From Streptomyces sp. NBC_01275 (GTDB taxonomy: Bacteria > Actinomycetota > Actinomycetes > Streptomycetales > Streptomycetaceae): 64,000 nt of DNA. Positions 9,104 to 18,215 of this stretch are shown piece by piece (within the stretch, counting starts at the first letter, position 1; each line of letters opens with the position of its first letter). A model generated the notes under the pieces. That model had not been told where the DNA came from, ran no database searches, and saw only the letters and a program-made list of their open reading frames with translations. The stretch lies in contig NZ_JAPEOZ010000001.1 in the NCBI RefSeq assembly GCF_026340655.1, forward strand, positions 8,990,001-9,054,000. The letters are read 5' to 3'. The position numbers and the translations under genes were made by a program.

Positions 9104-10066
9104 GTGATGTCGGACGAGAGAGCCGAACGCATCGCGAATTTCATCGCGCCCCTACGGGTGAAACCGGGGTCGAAGGTGCGCCTTGACCGGGACTTCGATC
9201 CTCGCTACAAGGCAGGTCTGAAGAAGCGGGAGGGGATCGAGCTGCTGCGGACCGGGGTGTCCCTGCTGGCCGAGTACCAGGAGCGGCTGGCCGCCCAGGA
9301 CACCTACGGCGTACTCCTGTGCCTCCAGGCCCTTGATGCCGGCGGCAAGGACGGGACGATCCGCCATGTGATGAGCGGCGTCAATCCTCAGGGCGTACGA
9401 GTCAGCAGCTTCAAGGTGCCCTCCGCCGAGGAACTGGACCACGACTACCTGTGGCGCTACGCCCAGCGCCTGCCCACGCGCGGTGAGATCGCCATCTTCA
9501 ACCGCTCGCACTACGAGGAGGTTCTCGTCGTGCGCGTCCACCCCGAGAACCTGGTCCGGCAGAAACTGCCGGACGACACGCGCGGGCCGGACATATGGCA
9601 GCGGCGCTACCGGGAGATCAACCACTGGGAGCGCTATCTCACGGACAACGGGTTCAAGGTGGTGAAGATCTTCCTGAACCTGTCCAAGGAAGAGCAGCGC
9701 ACCCGTTTCCTGAAGCGGATCGACCGGCCGGAGAAGAACTGGAAGTTCTCCGCGGCCGACGTCCGCGAGCGGCGCCGGTGGGACGACTACCAATACGCGT
9801 TCTCCGAGATGCTGTCGGCCACGAGTACGAAGTGGGCGCCGTGGTACGTCGTGCCGGCGGACCGGAAGTGGTTCGGACGGATCTGCTCGGCGGCGATCCT
9901 CGCGCACACCCTGATGGACATCGATCCTCAGTACCCCGACGTGGGGAAGGCCGCACGGAAGGACCTGCTCGTCACCAAACGGGACCTGGAGCGGGAGGCC
10001 CCCGCCGGGGCATCGGCCGATCCGTACGCCGACCGGCATCCGCCGGCCAGGAAGAAGCGCGGCTGA
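9104..10066 (+). CDS. Polyphosphate kinase 2 (PPK2) family protein
   Basis: PPK2 enzymes transfer phosphate between polyphosphate and nucleotides. The 320-residue protein has the Walker A-like loop LDAGGKDGTIRHVMSGVNPQ at about residues 78-97 and the second motif FNRSHYEEVLVVRVHPENLV near residue 130. The lid segment EEQRTRFLKRIDRPEKNWKF is also present, so it is a complete single-domain enzyme. The direction (NMP/NDP phosphorylation or polyphosphate synthesis) cannot be decided by eye. The start is GTG 9104 or ATG 9107, with AAGGA upstream. The next gene is a P-type ATPase, which may point to a link between energy stores and ion stress; that link is inference. Confidence 0.93.
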   Translation: MMSDERAERIANFIAPLRVKPGSKVRLDRDFDPRYKAGLKKREGIELLRTGVSLLAEYQERLAAQDTYGVLLCLQALDAGGKDGTIRHVMSGVNPQGVRVSSFKVPSAEELDHDYLWRYAQRLPTRGEIAIFNRSHYEEVLVVRVHPENLVRQKLPDDTRGPDIWQRRYREINHWERYLTDNGFKVVKIFLNLSKEEQRTRFLKRIDRPEKNWKFSAADVRERRRWDDYQYAFSEMLSATSTKWAPWYVVPADRKWFGRICSAAILAHTLMDIDPQYPDVGKAARKDLLVTKRDLEREAPAGASADPYADRHPPARKKRG

Positions 10067-10143
10067 GACCCGTGGAACCAGCGCGCGATCGGCCCGGACG
10101 CATCCGCGGCCACGGCTCGGGGCACGGATCGGGAGGCAGAGCG

Positions 10144-12873
10144 ATGACGGTGCGTTCGAATTCCGTGGGAGAACAGCCTCGGGCTTCGGAGGACGGCTGG
10201 TACACGCGCACTCCCGAGGATGTTGTAACGGCTTTCGGCGTAGATCCGGCGTTCGGTCTCTCCGCAGCACGGGCCGCGCAACTTCTGGACGCGCACGGCC
10301 CGAATTCACTTCCCCAGGAGAAGCGGCCTCCGGCCTGGCACCGGTTCCTCGCGCAGTACCGCAGTTACATGCAGATCGTCCTCGTGGCCGCGGCGGTCGT
10401 CTCGCTGCTCATCCAGGAGTGGGCCACCGCGATCCTGCTGATCGTCCTGACCCTGCTGAACGCCGTCGTGGGCCTGCGCCAGGAGGGCAAGGCCGAGAGC
10501 GCGATGAACGCGCTGCAGTCGATGATGAAGGCGACGGCGCGGGTACGCAGGGACGGCACGGAGGCCGAGATTCCCGCCGAACAGCTGGTCGTCGGCGACA
10601 TCGTGCTCATCGCCGCCGGGGACCAGGTGGCGGCGGACGGACGCATCATCGAGGCCAGTGCCCTGCAGATCGACGAGTCGGCGCTCACCGGCGAGAGCGT
10701 CCCCGCCGCGAAGGACGCCGGCACGCTGGCGGGCACCCTGTCGGCGCCCGGCGACCGGACGAACATGGCCTTCATGAACACCCCGGTCACCCACGGCAGC
10801 GGCGTGCTCGTCGTCACCGCGACCGGCGCCGCGACAGAGGTCGGCAAGATCTCTGGGATGCTGTCGGCCACCGAGAAAGAGCTGCCGCCGCTCACCAGGG
10901 AACTCGACACCCTGACGCTGTGGATCACGGGGGCGGCGGCCCTGACCATGATCGTGATGTTCGCCCTGGGACGCTGGCGGGACCAGGCCTGGGACGTGTT
11001 GTTCGTCAGCGCGGTCTCGCTGGCCATCGCCGCCATCCCCGAGGCCCTGCCGACGGTGACCCAGGCGATCCTGTCCGTCGGCAGCCTCAACCTGGCGAAG
11101 CGGAACGCCATCGTCAAGGAACTGCCGTCCGTCGAGACCCTGGCGTTCACGTCGGCGATCAACTCGGACAAGACCGGCACCCTGACCATGAACCAGATGA
11201 CCGCCGTCGAAGTCGTGAGTCCCACCGACCGGTACACCGTCTCGGGCACGGGCTACGGCCTCGACGGGAAGATCCACCATGCCGCGGGTTCGCCGGCTTC
11301 CGCCGCGGGCATCGAGGACGCGATCCTGCCCTACGTGGTGGCCAGCGACGCGAAGCTGGTGGACGGCGAGGTGGTGGGCGATCCCACCGAGGGCGCCCTG
11401 CTGGTGCTCGCGCACAAGGCCGGGCTGGACATCGACGCCACCAGGGAGGGCCTTCCCCGGCTCGCCACGCTGCCGTTCGACCCGGGCTACAAGCTGATGG
11501 CCACCTTCAACCAAGCGGTCGACGCCTCCGGACGGCAGGTTGTCCGGTGCTTCGTCAAAGGCGCGGTCCCGGCGGTGGTGGCGCGGGCCGCCACCGCGCT
11601 TGCGGCGGGCAAGACCATCCCATGGGACGCCGAACTGAGCGCGCGCGCCGAGACACAGACCCAGCGGATGGGCGGCGAGGGACACCGGGTGATGGCCGCG
11701 GCGACCCGTGATCTGGACCCGGCCGACTTCGACCCGGACGGCGACCTGCTCGCGTACGTCACCGAGCTGCGGGTGACCAGTCTCGTCGGCATGGTCGATC
11801 CGCCCCGCGAGGACGCCAAGGCAGCGGTGGCCGGCGCGCAGGCGGGGCACATCCGGGTCCGCATGGTGACCGGTGACGACGTCACCACAGGTGCGGCGAT
11901 CGCCCGGCAGCTCGGCATCCCCGGCGAGGCGGTCCTCGGTGCCGAATTCGCCGCCATGAGCGAGGAGGAGCAGCTCGCCCGCATCGATGGCATCGGTGTG
12001 GTGGGCCGCGTCGCGCCGGAGCACAAGGTGCTGCTCGCCGACACCCTCAAGAAAAAGGGCAATGTCGTGGCGATGACGGGGGACGGCGTCAACGACGCGC
12101 CCGCCATCAAAGCCGCCGACATCGGCATCGCCATGGGCAGCGGCACGGACGTGGCGAAGAACGCCGGACGCATGATCCTCTCCGACGACCGCTTCGCCAC
12201 CATCGTCTACGCCGTGGAGCAGGGCCGCAGAATCTACGACAACCTCACCAAGTACATCCGATTCGTCCTGCTCCTGCTGGTCACCTTCGTGCTGACCTTT
12301 CTCGGGGCCACCGTCTTCAACATCGCCGCCGGTGAGCCTTTCACCCCGCCGCAGGTGCTGTGGATCCACTTCGTCGTCAACGCCTCTTTCGGCTTCGCTC
12401 TCGGCTTCGACCGGGAGAGCCCCGGACTCATGCGACGCAGGCCGCGACCGCGAGGGGAGTCCGTCCTCACCCGGCCCGTACTGGTCACGGTCGGACTCGG
12501 CGGGCTGGCGATCACCGCCCTCCTGCTCGCGCTGATCAAGCTCGGTCAGGCCCACTTCGACAGCGTCGACACCGGCCAGTCGATCGCGTTCACCGCCTTC
12601 GCCCTCTGTCTGATCGTGGCCGCGTTCGAGTGCCGCAGCGAGACGGACTCCGTGCTGACAACGTCCACCTTCGACAGCAGGCAGATGAACTGGGTGGCAC
12701 TGACCCAGTTCGTAATCGCGGTCCTGGTGACCCAGATGGACGGTTTCCGCCGCATCCTCGGGACGACCGAGATCAACGCGCGGCAGTTCGGCTGGGCGCT
12801 GCTGGCCGCTCTCGCGCTCCTGCTCGTGTGGGAACTGGGAAAGTTCCTGGCCCGTCGCTCAAGAGACACCTGA
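10144..12873 (+). CDS. Cation-transporting P-type ATPase (type II, SERCA/PMR1-like)
   Basis: This 909-residue membrane pump uses ATP to move a cation, probably Ca2+. An N-terminal cation-ATPase domain (about residues 15-85) precedes two membrane helices. The actuator loop has DESALTGESVPAAKDAG. Membrane helix 4 carries the ion-site motif AAIPEALPTVTQA, the phosphorylation site is DKTGTLTMNQM (Asp342), and the hinge is TGDGVNDAPAIKAADIGIAM (from about residue 645). A six-helix C-terminal membrane domain completes it. The start is ATG 10144. An upstream in-frame extension through the PPK2 gene is only an open frame. Length and motifs are normal for the family. The 77-base gap to the PPK2 gene suggests one transcript. 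Confidence 0.93.
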   Translation: MTVRSNSVGEQPRASEDGWYTRTPEDVVTAFGVDPAFGLSAARAAQLLDAHGPNSLPQEKRPPAWHRFLAQYRSYMQIVLVAAAVVSLLIQEWATAILLIVLTLLNAVVGLRQEGKAESAMNALQSMMKATARVRRDGTEAEIPAEQLVVGDIVLIAAGDQVAADGRIIEASALQIDESALTGESVPAAKDAGTLAGTLSAPGDRTNMAFMNTPVTHGSGVLVVTATGAATEVGKISGMLSATEKELPPLTRELDTLTLWITGAAALTMIVMFALGRWRDQAWDVLFVSAVSLAIAAIPEALPTVTQAILSVGSLNLAKRNAIVKELPSVETLAFTSAINSDKTGTLTMNQMTAVEVVSPTDRYTVSGTGYGLDGKIHHAAGSPASAAGIEDAILPYVVASDAKLVDGEVVGDPTEGALLVLAHKAGLDIDATREGLPRLATLPFDPGYKLMATFNQAVDASGRQVVRCFVKGAVPAVVARAATALAAGKTIPWDAELSARAETQTQRMGGEGHRVMAAATRDLDPADFDPDGDLLAYVTELRVTSLVGMVDPPREDAKAAVAGAQAGHIRVRMVTGDDVTTGAAIARQLGIPGEAVLGAEFAAMSEEEQLARIDGIGVVGRVAPEHKVLLADTLKKKGNVVAMTGDGVNDAPAIKAADIGIAMGSGTDVAKNAGRMILSDDRFATIVYAVEQGRRIYDNLTKYIRFVLLLLVTFVLTFLGATVFNIAAGEPFTPPQVLWIHFVVNASFGFALGFDRESPGLMRRRPRPRGESVLTRPVLVTVGLGGLAITALLLALIKLGQAHFDSVDTGQSIAFTAFALCLIVAAFECRSETDSVLTTSTFDSRQMNWVALTQFVIAVLVTQMDGFRRILGTTEINARQFGWALLAALALLLVWELGKFLARRSRDT

Positions 12874-12934
12874 TGGGTCGGCACGTGACGGCCCGGTAGA
12901 GCAAGCGGGCATGGGGCTCCTGTCCTGGTGGGGG

Positions 12935-14527
12935 TCATTCGGAGGCTTGGCGTCGGGAGAGCCGTACTTCTTCGATGTCGAGCTGACGCTGGACGTGGCG
13001 CAACACGGTGTCGTCGATCTCGTGGTCGTCGCGCAGGCGGACCAACGTGGCGCGTTTGTGGGCGAGCAGGGCCAGGCGCAGGGCGGTGTAGTGCCGGTGG
13101 TGGCGCAGGACGGCTTCGTCGTCGGTGGTGGTCTCGTCGCCCCCGGCGCGGACGACGAGCAGGTGGGTCTCGTACTCCTGGCGCATGCGTTCGGTGACCG
13201 CGGGGTCGGTGTCCAGTTCCTCGGCGAGTGCGGGGAGGGCTTCGAGGGCCTCTTCGGTGGCGGTCGTCTCGGCGAGGAAGCGCTCCTCCTCGACCGAGGT
13301 GTCGTGGGGCAGCCGGGCCCAGCGCACCACGGCCGGCAGCAGCAGGCCCTGGACCAGGAGCGTGGTGACGATGACTCCGGAGGTGACGAAGACGATGGTG
13401 TCGCGGTCGGGGAAGGGGGCGCCGGAGTCGAGCGTCGTCGGCACCGACAGGGCCACGGCCAGCGACACCGCGCCCCGGAAGCCGGCGATCGAAGTGACCA
13501 CCCTCGCACGGTAGTTCATCCGGCGCAGGCGCTGCTGCGGGCGGCGGTCCAGCAGACGGATCAGGTACGGAACGGTGAAGTTGAAGGCGAAGCGCGCGGC
13601 GACGACCACGGCGGAGACCGCCGCGACGGCGATGAGGGCGTTGGTGAGGTCACTGCCGTGCAGTTCGCGTACGGCGGCCTGGGCCTGCAGGCCGACGAGG
13701 ACGAACAGGGAGCCGTTGAGCAGGAAGGTGGCCAGCGACCAGGACTCCTCCGCCTGGCGGCGCATCGCGGCGCCTGCCACGCGTGGCCCGGCCTGGCTCA
13801 TGATCAGCCCCGCCGCGACGGCTGCGAGCACGCCGGAGGCATGGATCAGCTCGGCGGCCAGGTAGGCGGTGAACGGCGTGAGGATCATCGCCACGTTGCC
13901 CCGCAGCGGGTCGTCGAAGACCCGGCGCACCCTGATCACCAGCCAGGCGGTCACCGCTCCGGCCGCGGCTCCGCCGACGTAGGAGACGGCGAACAGCCAG
14001 GTGACGTGGGGGACGGTGAAGTGCTCGTCGCCGACCGTGATGCCGACGGCCAGCCCGAAGACCACCAGCGCCGTGCCGTCGTTGACGAGGCTCTCGGCAC
14101 GCAGCAGGGTCACGTTGCGGCGGGGCAGTGCCTTGGCGAGGACGCCGACGGCGGTCGCGTCGGTGGGGGCCACGGCCGCGCCCAGCACCCACGCCGGGCC
14201 CCAGGCCAGGCCCAGTTCGTGCGCCACGGTCGCCACCGCGCCGGCGGTGCCGATGACCAGCACGGTGCTCATCAGGATGATGCCGCGCAGGTCCCGGCGG
14301 ATCTCCCGCAGCGAGGTGGTCAGGCTCTCCCAGTACAGCAGCACCGGCAGGAAGATGAGCAGGACCGCCTCCGGCGGCAGTTCGACCTCGCGCAGCGCGG
14401 GCACGAAGCCGAGCAGTGCGCCGAGGACGAGCAGCACGACGGGCGGGGCGATCCGGTAGCGGTCGCCGGCGGCGTTGCCCAGGAGCACGGCCACGCCGAG
14501 GACCACGACGAGTTCGAGACCGATCAC
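12935..14527 (-). CDS. Na+/H+ antiporter, CPA1 (NhaP-like) family
   Basis: The 530-residue protein has about twelve membrane helices in its first 390 residues and a charged cytoplasmic tail of about 130 residues. Family features include the acidic ion-binding region (GAAVAPTDATAVGVLAKALP at about residues 115-134) and ESLVNDGTALVVFGLAV shortly after. It would exchange Na+ or K+ for protons across the cell membrane. The start is GTG 14527, and its first four bases (GTGA) overlap the stop of a 46-residue dehydrogenase stub, so translation is probably coupled. It appears to be the last gene of the minus-strand operon starting at 18028 and converges on the P-type ATPase gene. Confidence 0.92.
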   Translation of the reverse strand: MIGLELVVVLGVAVLLGNAAGDRYRIAPPVVLLVLGALLGFVPALREVELPPEAVLLIFLPVLLYWESLTTSLREIRRDLRGIILMSTVLVIGTAGAVATVAHELGLAWGPAWVLGAAVAPTDATAVGVLAKALPRRNVTLLRAESLVNDGTALVVFGLAVGITVGDEHFTVPHVTWLFAVSYVGGAAAGAVTAWLVIRVRRVFDDPLRGNVAMILTPFTAYLAAELIHASGVLAAVAAGLIMSQAGPRVAGAAMRRQAEESWSLATFLLNGSLFVLVGLQAQAAVRELHGSDLTNALIAVAAVSAVVVAARFAFNFTVPYLIRLLDRRPQQRLRRMNYRARVVTSIAGFRGAVSLAVALSVPTTLDSGAPFPDRDTIVFVTSGVIVTTLLVQGLLLPAVVRWARLPHDTSVEEERFLAETTATEEALEALPALAEELDTDPAVTERMRQEYETHLLVVRAGGDETTTDDEAVLRHHRHYTALRLALLAHKRATLVRLRDDHEIDDTVLRHVQRQLDIEEVRLSRRQASE

Positions 14528-14664
14528 GGCATGGCTCCCAACGGGGTCAGGAGGCGGATGACCCGCTGCGTGACCTCGTGGGGGCCGGGATCACGGCGCT
14601 CGACCGTGGTCGGCGCGAGGAGCTCGCCGGGCGATGCGGCGGCGTGGTCGTCGACGGTGAACAT
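14524..14664 (-). pseudogene. N-terminal stub of an alcohol dehydrogenase (ADH)
   Basis: This 46-residue frame starts MFTVDDHAAASPGELLAPTT and continues VERRDPGPHEV before diverging and stopping. The intact dehydrogenase at 15130-16173 starts [20 protein letters not shown] and continues [11 protein letters not shown]. The stub is therefore the front of a second dehydrogenase copy whose body (about 300 residues) is gone. GAGAAGG still precedes its ATG. Its TGA overlaps the antiporter's GTG start as GTGA, so the surviving stub may now act only as a leader that delivers ribosomes to the antiporter. That role is inference. Confidence 0.75.
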
Positions 14665-15067
14665 GGGCCTTCTCCCGCGGCGGTCGGCGCGGCAGGAGCC
14701 GCATGGTCGTCGAGCCCGCGGTGGAGCTCGTGATGCGCTGGATGGTGTGGGCGGAGCAGCGGCCGTACTTGGTGCGGTAGGCGGCGTCGACCGTGTCGTC
14801 GATCTCGCCGTCGACGTCCTCGAACGCCACGTCCTTCTCGACCCCGCCGGCCTCGATACGGCCCTCGTGGCGGGCTCGGGTGGCGCGGAACCAGGCGGAG
14901 GCGGGGCCGTTCACGGAGCGGACGTAGATGTCGCCGTCCACGCGCACGACCCAGATGGTGCGCCAACCTCCCAGCTCGCCGTCCCGGAGCCGGGAGGCGA
15001 CCTCCAGTTCCTCGGCCGATCCGATCCGGTCGAGTTCGTCGTCGGTCCGGGGAGCAGTGGTGGCCAT
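14591..15067 (-). CDS. DUF2255-family protein, copy A, with stop-loss extension
   Basis: The 158-residue protein is a close paralogue of the 130-residue DUF2255 protein at 16233-16625. The shared core is [28 protein letters not shown] and STTMRLLPR. Copy B stops after MRLEPR with TGA; here the matching codon is CGA, so translation runs 31 codons further into arginine-rich sequence overlapping the dehydrogenase stub. The spacer to the next start is also shortened (about 16 bases against 59). The family is a small barrel-like domain of unknown reaction, often near reductases. The start is ATG 15067 with GAGGAG upstream. Confidence 0.82.
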   Translation of the reverse strand: MATTAPRTDDELDRIGSAEELEVASRLRDGELGGWRTIWVVRVDGDIYVRSVNGPASAWFRATRARHEGRIEAGGVEKDVAFEDVDGEIDDTVDAAYRTKYGRCSAHTIQRITSSTAGSTTMRLLPRRPPREKAHVHRRRPRRRIARRAPRADHGRAP

Positions 15068-15129
15068 CCGCTCATCTCCTCGGTTCTCGTGCGGCTGTCT
15101 TGGTCTCAGGCGGACGTGGCCGTCGGCGG

Positions 15130-16173
15130 TCAGGCCAGCGTCGAGGTGTCGATCACGAAGCGATAGCGCACGTCGGAGGCGAGGACACGCTCGTAGGCCT
15201 CGTTGATCTTGTCGGCGGGGATGACCTCGATCTCGGAGCCGATGCCGTGCTCGGCGCAGAAGTCGAGCATCTCCTGGGTCTCCCTGATGCCGCCGATCAG
15301 CGATCCGGAGTAGGACCGGCCGCGCATGATCAGCGAGAACACGTTGAGCGACAGCGGCTCGGCGGGGGCGCCGACGTTGACCAGGGCGCCGTTCACGGCC
15401 AGCAGGCCGAGGTAGGCGTCGAGGTCGAGCTTCGCGCTGACCGTGTTGACGATGAGGTCGAAGGCGCCGGCCAGCTGCTCGAAGGTGGCCGGGTCGCTGG
15501 TGGCGTGGTAGTGGTCGGCGCCCAGGCGCAGGCCGTCGTCCATCTTCTTCAGCGACTGGGACAGCACGGTGACCTCGGCGCCCATCGCGTGCGCGAGCTT
15601 GACGGCCATGTGGCCGAGGCCGCCCAGGCCGATGACGGCGACCTTCTTGCCGGGGCCCGCGCCCCAGCGGCGCAGCGGGGAGTACGTCGTGATGCCCGCG
15701 CACAGCAGCGGGGCCGCCGCGTCGAGGTCGATGCCCTCGGGGATGCGGACGACGAAGTCCTCGGTGACCACGACGTGGGTGGAGTAGCCGCCCTGAGTGA
15801 GGGTGCCGTCCTTGTCGACGGCGCCGTAGGTGAGGGTGTTGCCCTTCAGGCAGTACTGCTCCTCGCCCCTCAGACACGACTCGCACTCGCGGCAGGAGTC
15901 GACCATGCAGCCGACGCCGACCCGGTCGCCGACCGCGTGCCGGGTGACCTCGGCGCCGACCTCGGTGACCACGCCGGCGATCTCGTGGCCGGGGACCAGG
16001 GGGTAGGTCGACGGGCCCCACTCGCTGCGGGCGTTGCTGATGTCGGAGTGGCAGATGCCGGCGTACTTGATCTCGATGAGGATGTCGTGCGGGCCTACGT
16101 CGCGGCGCTCGACGGTCGTGGGCGTGAGGGGTTTTGCGGCGGACGTCGCTGCGTAGGCGTTGACGGTGAGCAT
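15130..16173 (-). CDS. Zinc alcohol dehydrogenase, cinnamyl/YahK type
   Basis: This 347-residue medium-chain NADP(H)-dependent aldehyde reductase has the catalytic zinc ligands in AGICHSDIS (Cys), PGHEIAGVV (His/Glu) and the later ALLCAGIT-like region ([12 protein letters not shown]). The structural zinc site has four cysteines in [20 protein letters not shown], and the nucleotide loop is [13 protein letters not shown] at about residue 178. All family residues seem present. The start is ATG 16173 with GGAG at good spacing. It lies between the two DUF2255 genes of the duplicated module and probably reduces an aldehyde, possibly related to the exporter's substrate; that substrate is unknown. 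Confidence 0.92.
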   Translation of the reverse strand: MLTVNAYAATSAAKPLTPTTVERRDVGPHDILIEIKYAGICHSDISNARSEWGPSTYPLVPGHEIAGVVTEVGAEVTRHAVGDRVGVGCMVDSCRECESCLRGEEQYCLKGNTLTYGAVDKDGTLTQGGYSTHVVVTEDFVVRIPEGIDLDAAAPLLCAGITTYSPLRRWGAGPGKKVAVIGLGGLGHMAVKLAHAMGAEVTVLSQSLKKMDDGLRLGADHYHATSDPATFEQLAGAFDLIVNTVSAKLDLDAYLGLLAVNGALVNVGAPAEPLSLNVFSLIMRGRSYSGSLIGGIRETQEMLDFCAEHGIGSEIEVIPADKINEAYERVLASDVRYRFVIDTSTLA

Positions 16174-16232
16174 GGCTTCTCCGGTCTGGTGGTTTTGGTG
16201 TGACTGCTGCTGTTTGTAAGGGAGTTGTCGGG

Positions 16233-16625
16233 TCAGCGGGGTTCGAGCCGCATCGTCGTGGAGCCCGCCTCGGGGCTGGTGATGGCCTTGATGATGTACG
16301 CGGCGTAATGCCCGTACTTGGTCCTGTACGCGGTGTCCACGGCGTCGTTGACCTCGTCGTCGGCGTCGATGATCGAGACGTCCTTGCCGACTCCGCCGGC
16401 CTGGATACGGCCCTCCCGGCGGGCCCGGGTGCCGCGGTACCAGTCGGAGCCGGGGCCGTTGACGGAACGGACGTAGACGCCGGCGCCGACGCGGACCACC
16501 CAGATCGTCCGCCGGCTGCCCAGCTCGCCGCCCTGCCGCAGGGACGCGATCTGCAGTTCCTCCGCGTGTTCGATGCTGTCGAGCTCCTCGCTCGTCCAGG
16601 CCGATGCCGCCGATGTCGAGGTCAT
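16233..16625 (-). CDS. DUF2255-family protein, copy B
   Basis: This 130-residue protein belongs to the DUF2255 family of unknown function. The core is [40 protein letters not shown] and [20 protein letters not shown], ending MRLEPR. Length matches the family, so this is the intact member of the pair with 14591-15067. Its ATG overlaps the exporter's TGA as ATGA (16622-16625), and the alcohol dehydrogenase starts 59 bases downstream, so the three genes are almost certainly co-expressed. Confidence 0.88.
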   Translation of the reverse strand: MTSTSAASAWTSEELDSIEHAEELQIASLRQGGELGSRRTIWVVRVGAGVYVRSVNGPGSDWYRGTRARREGRIQAGGVGKDVSIIDADDEVNDAVDTAYRTKYGHYAAYIIKAITSPEAGSTTMRLEPR

Positions 16626-18028
16626 GAGGTCTTCTCCTTCAGGAGTACGGACGCCGCCGCGGTCAGGGCCACGAGCAGCGCGGCGATCAGGAGGCTGGTG
16701 CGCAGCCCGTGCAGGAAGTGCGCATGGTTCGACACCAGGGCGCCGAAGACGGCCACGGACAGGGCGCCGCCGAGCTGGCGGGAGGCGTTGAGCACTCCGC
16801 TCGCCGTGCCGGCGCGCTGGGCGGGGACGCGGTCGAGGAGGAGTGAGGTCACCGCCGGTACGGCGAGGCCGCCACCGGTTCCGACCGGGATCATCAGCAG
16901 GACCAGCAGCCAGGCGGGCGCCGACGCCGGCGGAACGCAGAGCGCGGCCAGGCCCGCGGCCATCAGGAGCTGCCCGGTGACGATCGGCATCCTCGGCCCG
17001 AACTTCGCGGCGAGCCGGGCGGCGGTAGGGCTGACGACCGCGGTCAGCAGGGTCATCGGCAGGAACGCCAGCCCGGTGGCCATCGGCGACAGGCCCCGGT
17101 CCTGCTGGAGGTACAGGCCGAGCAGGAAGATCATGCCGTAGAAGCCGACGTTGAGCGCGAAGCCCACGGTCGCGGAGAGCGCCATCGTCCGGGAGCGCAG
17201 GAGTTCCAGCGGCACCATCGGGCTGCGGCCACGCGCCTGCGCCGCCAGGAAGACCGCCGCCGCCGCCACGGCCACCGCCAGTGCGAGCAGCACGCGCGGC
17301 GCGCCCAGGCCCACGGAGCCGGCCTCGATCGCCGCGTACGTCAGGCCGCCCATCGCCGCCACCGCGGCGATCTGCCCGGTCCAGTCGAACGGGGCGTCGC
17401 CCCGACGGGGCGAGCGGGCGGCCCGGGTGAGCAGGAACAGCGCCAGCACGCCCACCGGCAGATTGACGAAGAAGATCATCCGCCAGCTGAGCTCACTCAG
17501 CACACCGCCCAGCACCGGGCCGGCCGCGGCGCCCACCGAGCCGCCCATCGCCCACACCGAGATGGCCCGGGCACGCCGAGCCGGGTCGGGGAACGCCTCG
17601 CGGATCAGCGCCAGCGAGGCCGGCACGATCACCGCGGCACCCGCACCCTGCACCAGCCGCGCCGCGACCAGCACGCCCAGGTCGGGTGCGAAGCCACAGG
17701 CGGCCGAGGCGACGGTGAAGACGACGAGCCCCGCCCCGAACGCCTGCCGCGCACCGATCCGGTCGGTCACGGACCCCGCGGACAGCAGCAGCGCGGCGAA
17801 CATCAGCGTGTAGCCGTCCACCACCCACTGCAACCCCGTCATGCCACCGCCGAAGCCGCGCCCGATCTCGGGCAGTGCGACGTTGACGATCAGGGCGTCG
17901 AGGGTCATCACGAAGAAGCCGAGCAGCGCGGCCGCCAGCGCCCACCGGGCGCCGTTCGCGGTGCCGGGCTGCTCGGCGGCGGCATCGGCCGACGCCGACG
18001 GTTTGTCCGATGCGACAGAACTGGACAC
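16622..18028 (-). CDS. MFS exporter, DHA2 (EmrB/QacA-like) family
   Basis: This 468-residue integral membrane drug:proton antiporter has the family signature [19 protein letters not shown] in helix 1 (about residues 40-58) and the motif-A loop [13 protein letters not shown] after helix 2. The motif-C helix reads [15 protein letters not shown]. The helix count fits 14. I chose the GTG at 18028, with GGAG 8 bases upstream, over the longer open frame to 18385, which would run through the operator. It is first in the operon that continues through DUF2255, the dehydrogenase and the antiporter, and is divergent from an MmyB-like regulator, which probably represses it. Confidence 0.92.
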   Translation of the reverse strand: MSSSVASDKPSASADAAAEQPGTANGARWALAAALLGFFVMTLDALIVNVALPEIGRGFGGGMTGLQWVVDGYTLMFAALLLSAGSVTDRIGARQAFGAGLVVFTVASAACGFAPDLGVLVAARLVQGAGAAVIVPASLALIREAFPDPARRARAISVWAMGGSVGAAAGPVLGGVLSELSWRMIFFVNLPVGVLALFLLTRAARSPRRGDAPFDWTGQIAAVAAMGGLTYAAIEAGSVGLGAPRVLLALAVAVAAAAVFLAAQARGRSPMVPLELLRSRTMALSATVGFALNVGFYGMIFLLGLYLQQDRGLSPMATGLAFLPMTLLTAVVSPTAARLAAKFGPRMPIVTGQLLMAAGLAALCVPPASAPAWLLVLLMIPVGTGGGLAVPAVTSLLLDRVPAQRAGTASGVLNASRQLGGALSVAVFGALVSNHAHFLHGLRTSLLIAALLVALTAAASVLLKEKTS

Positions 18029-18110
18029 GGGTGGATCTCCTGATGAGGAAACGGTTTCTCGGGACGGAACGAGTTCTTCAACGCTGTCCAGCCTGCGCGC
18101 CGGACGCGTC

Positions 18111-18171
18111 GCGTGGCAGGCCGAGCTGTGCCGGGGAGCGCTGTTCGGGGGTGTGACAGGGCCCCCCACGC
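18111..18171 (+). promoter_or_regulatory. Conserved 61-bp element, site A (candidate operator)
   Basis: The element lies between the divergent exporter and regulator genes and ends 45 bases before the regulator ATG. It matches site B (19146-19206) at 53 of 61 positions. The right half contains GTGTGACAGGGCCCCCCAC, where GGGGG and CCCCC can pair around TGTGACAGGG, and the left half contains GCTGTGCCGGGGAGCG. It probably binds the MmyB-like regulator(s). Confidence 0.6.
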
Positions 18172-18215
18172 CCAGCCCGTGGATCCCGTCCTGCCCGCCC
18201 TGACGCACTGGCCGC

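Noticed and set aside
9595..10143. Upstream extension of the P-type ATPase into the PPK2 gene
   Set aside because: The extension lies in another frame of a confident gene and adds low-complexity sequence; ATG 10144 gives normal family length.
10306..12555. Very long open frames antisense to the P-type ATPase and similar antisense frames elsewhere
   Set aside because: High-GC DNA with strong third-position bias leaves long stop-free antisense frames; their products are Arg/Pro/Gly-rich without family features.
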